This document shows positions 60,564 to 64,000 of a stretch of DNA of 64,000 nucleotides, piece by piece. Position 1 is the first letter of the stretch; the number at the start of each line of letters is the position of its first letter. The DNA is taken from positions 1-64,000 of the forward strand of contig CAXTSX010000006.1 in the NCBI GenBank assembly GCA_964247085.1, written 5' to 3'. The notes beneath the pieces are model-generated. The model was not told the DNA's origin. It ran no database searches and worked only from the letters and a program-made list of their open reading frames with translations. Source of the DNA: JAAFHZ01 sp964247085. Lineage in GTDB: Bacteria > Cyanobacteriota > Cyanobacteriia > Cyanobacteriales > Chamaesiphonaceae. Made by a program: the position numbers and the translations under genes.

Positions 60564-62516
60564 ATGACAACTGCTCCTTATGGTTCTTGGAAGTCGCCGA
60601 TCACTAGTGACTTAGTTACGGCTGGGAGTCTACGGCTGGACAGCATTGTGGTTGATGGTACTGATGTCTACTGGCTAGAGTCGAGGGCAGCAGAGCAGGG
60701 TCGATCGGTGATCATGCGGTGCGATCAGGAGGGGGGGATTGTGCAGCTGACACCAACAAATTTTAGTGTTCGTAACCGTGTTCATGAATATGGCGGGGCG
60801 GCCTACACAGTGCAGGATGGACAGATCTTTTTCTGTAATGATACCGATCAATGTATTTATCAGCACTTTCCTGGTCAAGCGGTGCGGTTGGCTTCGCCGG
60901 TGGTCAGTAATCCCCAGCAGAAGCAGGCTAAGTTGCGTAGATATGCAGATTTAGTGATTGATACCAAGCGGCAGCGGTTGATTTGTGTGCATGAAGATCA
61001 CCGATCGATCGGGATGGAAGCCTTCAATGCGATCGTCAGCATTAACCTTCATGATGCCCAAGATTTAGTCATCTTAGCTTCTGGCAGCGACTTCTACGCT
61101 CATCCTCGGCTCAGCCCCAACGGGGAGCAACTATCTTGGATCAGCTGGAACCATCCGCACATGCCTTGGGATGGTAATGCCTTGACGGTGGCAACTTTCC
61201 AAGCAGATGGCTCTTTAGCACCAGCCCAATTGGTGGCAGGTGGAGATCAGGAAGCAATCTTTCAACCCCAGTGGTCGCCAGGCGGTGTTTTACACTTTGT
61301 ATCCGATCACACTGGTTGGGGAAATATCTATCGCTATCAGCAGGGCAAAGTAGAGCCGTTATTGACCACTCGTGCTGAATTTGGATTGCCCCAGTGGGTA
61401 TTTGGCCAATCCACTTATGGTTTTGCTAGTGATCAACAAATTATTTGTACTTATACCCAGGGTGGCATTTGGCATTTGGCCAGTCTAGATCCGGACAATG
61501 CCGAAATCACCCCGATCGATCAGGCTTATACCGAAATCAGTCAATTACAAGTCACCGCTGCCCGAGCCTTTTTTATTGGTGGTTCCCCAACGGCAGCGGC
61601 AGCGATTGTAGAGCTAAACCTCCAGCACCTGAGTCTCAAGGTCTTACAATCAGCTCCCTCCGGATCGATCGATCCCCACTATTTTTCTCATCCGCAGGTA
61701 TTAGCATTTCCTACTACCAACCAGCAAATTGCCTATGCTTTTTACTACCCCCCCACCAATCCCGATTATCAAGCCCCAGCAACTGAACAACCACCAATAT
61801 TGGTAAAAAGTCATGGTGGTCCCACCGGCACCACCTCCAGCCAACTTAGCCTGCGGGTGCAATATTGGACTAGTCGGGGATTTGGTTATCTAGATGTCAA
61901 CTATCGGGGCAGTACTGGTTTTGGTCGAGAATATATGCGTCAGCTGGATGGCCAATGGGGAATTTTGGATGTCCAAGACTGTATCGATGGTGCCCATTAC
62001 TTAGTCCAACAAGGCCGAGCTGATGTCGATCGGTTAGCCATTTCGGGCGGCAGTGCTGGTGGCTATACAACTCTGTGTGCCTTAACCTTCCATGATATTT
62101 TCAAAGCCGGAGCCAGTCATTATGGGGTCAGTGACCTCACCGCTTTGGCCAAAGATACCCATAAGTTTGAATCTCGTTATCTCGATCGACTGGTAGCTCC
62201 CTATCCCCGGGGAGTCCAGATCTACCAGGACAGGTCACCCATTAATTTCCCCGACAAACTCCGTTGTCCCACGATCTTTTTCCAAGGTTTGGAAGATACA
62301 GTAGTGCCACCCAATCAAGCTACCAAGATGGTAGATGCGCTCAAAAAACAGGGGGTTGCCGTGGCCTATGTATCTTTTGCTGGTGAACAGCATGGTTTTC
62401 GGCAGGCGGCCAATATCAAAACAGCTTTAGAGGGTGAATTTTACTTTTATTCCCGGGTTTTTGGCTTTCAGCCAGCCGATTCACTCCAGTCCATCGAAAT
62501 TAGTAATTTCCCCTAA
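60564..62516 (+). CDS. S9-family prolyl oligopeptidase-type peptidase
   Basis: This 650-residue protein has an N-terminal beta-propeller (NRVHEYGGAAYTV; WSPGGVLHFVSD) and a C-terminal alpha/beta hydrolase domain. The triad is Ser497 in SGGSAGGYTTL, Asp578 in GLEDTVVPPN and His610 in AGEQHGFRQA. It is probably an acyl-aminoacyl or dipeptidyl peptidase of the cytosol, as no signal peptide is seen. ATG 60564 is chosen; starts at 60528 and 60534 add a Cys-containing stretch outside the family. Confidence 0.9.
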   Translation: MTTAPYGSWKSPITSDLVTAGSLRLDSIVVDGTDVYWLESRAAEQGRSVIMRCDQEGGIVQLTPTNFSVRNRVHEYGGAAYTVQDGQIFFCNDTDQCIYQHFPGQAVRLASPVVSNPQQKQAKLRRYADLVIDTKRQRLICVHEDHRSIGMEAFNAIVSINLHDAQDLVILASGSDFYAHPRLSPNGEQLSWISWNHPHMPWDGNALTVATFQADGSLAPAQLVAGGDQEAIFQPQWSPGGVLHFVSDHTGWGNIYRYQQGKVEPLLTTRAEFGLPQWVFGQSTYGFASDQQIICTYTQGGIWHLASLDPDNAEITPIDQAYTEISQLQVTAARAFFIGGSPTAAAAIVELNLQHLSLKVLQSAPSGSIDPHYFSHPQVLAFPTTNQQIAYAFYYPPTNPDYQAPATEQPPILVKSHGGPTGTTSSQLSLRVQYWTSRGFGYLDVNYRGSTGFGREYMRQLDGQWGILDVQDCIDGAHYLVQQGRADVDRLAISGGSAGGYTTLCALTFHDIFKAGASHYGVSDLTALAKDTHKFESRYLDRLVAPYPRGVQIYQDRSPINFPDKLRCPTIFFQGLEDTVVPPNQATKMVDALKKQGVAVAYVSFAGEQHGFRQAANIKTALEGEFYFYSRVFGFQPADSLQSIEISNFP

Positions 62517-62575
62517 AGTTTCCGAATAAATTTCGTAGAATATAAATCTAGTCCCTCAATTCTCGGGAGTTTTCG

Positions 62576-63136
62576 ATGAAGGAAATTACTCAAACCCTTA
62601 AAAGCCAAGCCTTGATTTTGGGGGCAATGGTTGCGACCATGTGGGTGGTAATGATTGCCGATACCTTTATTTTCCATCATCAGCTCAAGACCTTCGGGAT
62701 ATTTCCGCACAGCTTGGTAGGCTTGAGGGGGATTATCTTTGCACCCTTACTCCATGCCAACTTTAACCACCTGATATCAAATACCGTGCCCTTCGTGACC
62801 CTGGGCTGGTTGATTATGCTGTGGGAAACCAGTGATCTGCTGGTCGTAACGATCATCAGTATGTTGGTCGGTGGTCTAGGTACCTGGCTATTTGGTGGTG
62901 CGAATACAGTTCATGTCGGAGCTAGTGGCGTTATCTTTGGCTACTTAGGATACTTACTGTTTCGGGGCTACTTCGAGCGTAAAGTTTCTTCAATTATTAT
63001 GTCGCTATTTGTATTTGGAGCCTACGGTTCCATCGTCTTTGGGATCTTGCCTGGTATGCCAGGAATTTCTTGGCAAGGACACCTGTTTGGATTTATTGGT
63101 GGAGCGATCGCCGCTAACTTAGCCGCTAAGAAGTAG
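62576..63136 (+). CDS. Rhomboid-family intramembrane serine protease
   Basis: This 186-residue protein has about six membrane helices. The catalytic Ser117 lies in HVGASGVIFGYLGY (GxSG) and the His169 partner in WQGHLFGFIGG. The conserved HANFNHLISN segment of the L1 loop/second helix is present. The short size is usual for the basic bacterial type. Start ATG 62576, 59 nt after the S9 peptidase gene. Confidence 0.9.
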   Translation: MKEITQTLKSQALILGAMVATMWVVMIADTFIFHHQLKTFGIFPHSLVGLRGIIFAPLLHANFNHLISNTVPFVTLGWLIMLWETSDLLVVTIISMLVGGLGTWLFGGANTVHVGASGVIFGYLGYLLFRGYFERKVSSIIMSLFVFGAYGSIVFGILPGMPGISWQGHLFGFIGGAIAANLAAKK

Positions 63137-63279
63137 TTACTGACACACAATGTTGATGTTTGGCTGAACAAAATCAGACAAAAGTCGGATTTAATTTTCG
63201 TCCGACTCCGTCAGAATGACTGTAGTTTACTGCGACTGATACCTAGCAGTCATTGTCTCCAAACATCCGGTCAACAGCC

Positions 63280-63633
63280 ATGTCCATGAATTATTTCGAA
63301 TCAGAAGAAGAAGATTATTTAAGTCAGTTAGAACAAGAAGAAATTTATCATGAGGAAACTTTTGGTGGGAGATTAAAGCTTTTTTATGATCAATTTAGTA
63401 CCAGCACTAAAGCACTCCTGAGTGACTCTTTGTTTAGAGAAGTAGCGAAGAATGAAGCAGTTGTTCGGCTAGAAATTTTGTGTCCTAATGAAATTGTTTA
63501 TAAAAGATTGGCTCAGAAAAACCAGAAAATCTCTAACGAAATCCGCTGGATTTGGCCAGATACGATGAGGCAATTTTCCTTCCTGGTAGCAGAATCCTCT
63601 TCAGCAGTCAGTACCTTTTCATTGAGAAGCTAG
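63280..63633 (+). CDS. Small acidic unknown protein
   Basis: This 117-residue protein begins with an acidic run (ESEEEDYLSQLEQEEIYHEE), then KLFYDQFSTSTKALLSDSLF and VVRLEILCPNEIVYKRLAQK, and ends IRWIWPDTMRQFSFLVAES. No family is recognised. ATG 63280 or 63286 is preferred over TTG 63253. It is flanked by the rhomboid gene and the convergent ycf54. Confidence 0.6.
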   Translation: MSMNYFESEEEDYLSQLEQEEIYHEETFGGRLKLFYDQFSTSTKALLSDSLFREVAKNEAVVRLEILCPNEIVYKRLAQKNQKISNEIRWIWPDTMRQFSFLVAESSSAVSTFSLRS

Positions 63634-63680
63634 GACGATTATGATTTATGTCTCACAATCTCCCTGGCCTCAACTACAAC

Positions 63681-64000
63681 TTAGACAGTAACCAAAGACG
63701 ACAAGGGGTCGGGAATTGTTGCGATCGGAGCTTTGAATTCACCGACCAAAACATACTCTAAACGCAGTTTCAGCCAAGTGATGAACTGGGCATTGGTGGA
63801 AATGACTGCAACGCTGGGTTGGGGACATTTGGCTTTATGGGCAGCCAACTCCGGAGATTCTAAAAAAGCAGGTTGTTTGACTAGCCAAAAATCTATTTCT
63901 TTCTCTTGTTCATGATAGTTGCGAGTACGTTCTTTAAGTACTTCGGCGAGGGGTTCTTCTTCCAGTAAAAAGCTTTGACTGGCTAAGATATAGTGATAAG
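63681..64000 (-). CDS. ycf54: Ycf54 (DUF2488), 5' end cut by the window edge
   Basis: Ycf54 is needed for the oxidative Mg-protoporphyrin IX monomethylester cyclase (AcsF) in chlorophyll synthesis. The minus frame from the edge reads YHYILASQSFLLEEEPLAEV, LKERTRNYHEQEKEIDFWLV, KQPAFLESPELAAHKAKCPQ, ISTNAQFITWLKLRLEYVLVG and ends IPDPLSSLVTV with TAA 63683-63681. It lacks only the first few residues. Confidence 0.88.
   Translation of the reverse strand, partial: YHYILASQSFLLEEEPLAEVLKERTRNYHEQEKEIDFWLVKQPAFLESPELAAHKAKCPQPSVAVISTNAQFITWLKLRLEYVLVGEFKAPIATIPDPLSSLVTV

Noticed and set aside
1..64000. tRNA, rRNA and riboswitch genes
   Set aside because: I looked for T-loop-like GTTCRA signatures and ribosomal RNA motifs and found none that fold convincingly; a covariance-model search would be needed to be certain.

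Overview
The window is chromosomal DNA from a cyanobacterium. The evidence is a set of lineage-typical genes: a DUF3155 protein, the rpmH-rnpA-PH domain-yidC-khpB-DUF177 block, an SLH-domain outer-membrane protein, DUF1822, a MoeB-rhodanese fusion and ycf54 at the right edge. CGATCG/GCGATCGC (HIP1-like) words are also very dense throughout. The genus cannot be fixed from this sequence alone. No rRNA or tRNA gene was recognised. One 100-N scaffold gap lies at 21893-21992.

Layout, left half. 0.1-3.4 kb holds DUF3155, a GAF histidine kinase resembling Hik2/CSK, msrA and an SDR. 3.4-6.4 kb is a decay zone: a MITE with target-site duplication in the tail of a response regulator broken by an in-frame stop, a DUF4365 gene pair, a displaced 3' end of a glutathione S-transferase (gst) gene, an IS200/IS605 remnant and a broken NYN-domain gene. 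6.5-16.6 kb is a type III-B-variant CRISPR-Cas locus. It encodes a Cas10 without HD domain, Cmr3, Cmr4, Cmr5, a double-RAMP protein, a membrane-anchored CARF protein and a CARF-RelE-like protein, followed by a leader and an array of 31 repeats. It has no cas6, cas1 or cas2. The intact gst gene lies just beyond, so this island is bracketed by a 158-bp direct repeat of the gst 3' end. 18-24 kb holds moxR, ribF and a large secreted-type calpain-like protease with Ig-like repeats, interrupted by the gap.

Layout, right half. 24-29.8 kb is conserved housekeeping (DUF177, khpB, yidC, PH protein, rnpA, rpmH, rsmB, prohibitin). 30-39.3 kb is a collinear cassette: sigma-70-like factor, DUF1822 protein, CHAT-protease/TM/periplasmic-binding protein, porin, a second TM/periplasmic-binding protein and a coiled-coil protein. 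It reads like a transmembrane ligand-sensing protease and transcription module. 39.7-47.4 kb holds tamB and tldD. 48-51 kb holds an asparagine-synthetase-like ligase and a PLP-decarboxylase-fold protein whose PLP lysine position is Val. 51.9-54.7 kb holds two tandem paralogues with zinc ribbon, Spo11/TopoVI-A-like TxRxxYY motif, several membrane helices and a degenerate Toprim-like domain. A second asparagine-synthetase-like gene follows. 56.5-64 kb holds a secreted protein, an SLH porin, moeB, an S9 peptidase, a rhomboid protease, a small unknown protein and partial ycf54.

The most promising undescribed systems are the CHAT/sigma/ligand-binding cassette, the membrane-embedded Spo11-like paralogue pair, and the III-B-variant island with two different CARF effectors and displaced-gene-end boundaries. 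All functions are inferred from sequence read by eye; no database search was run.
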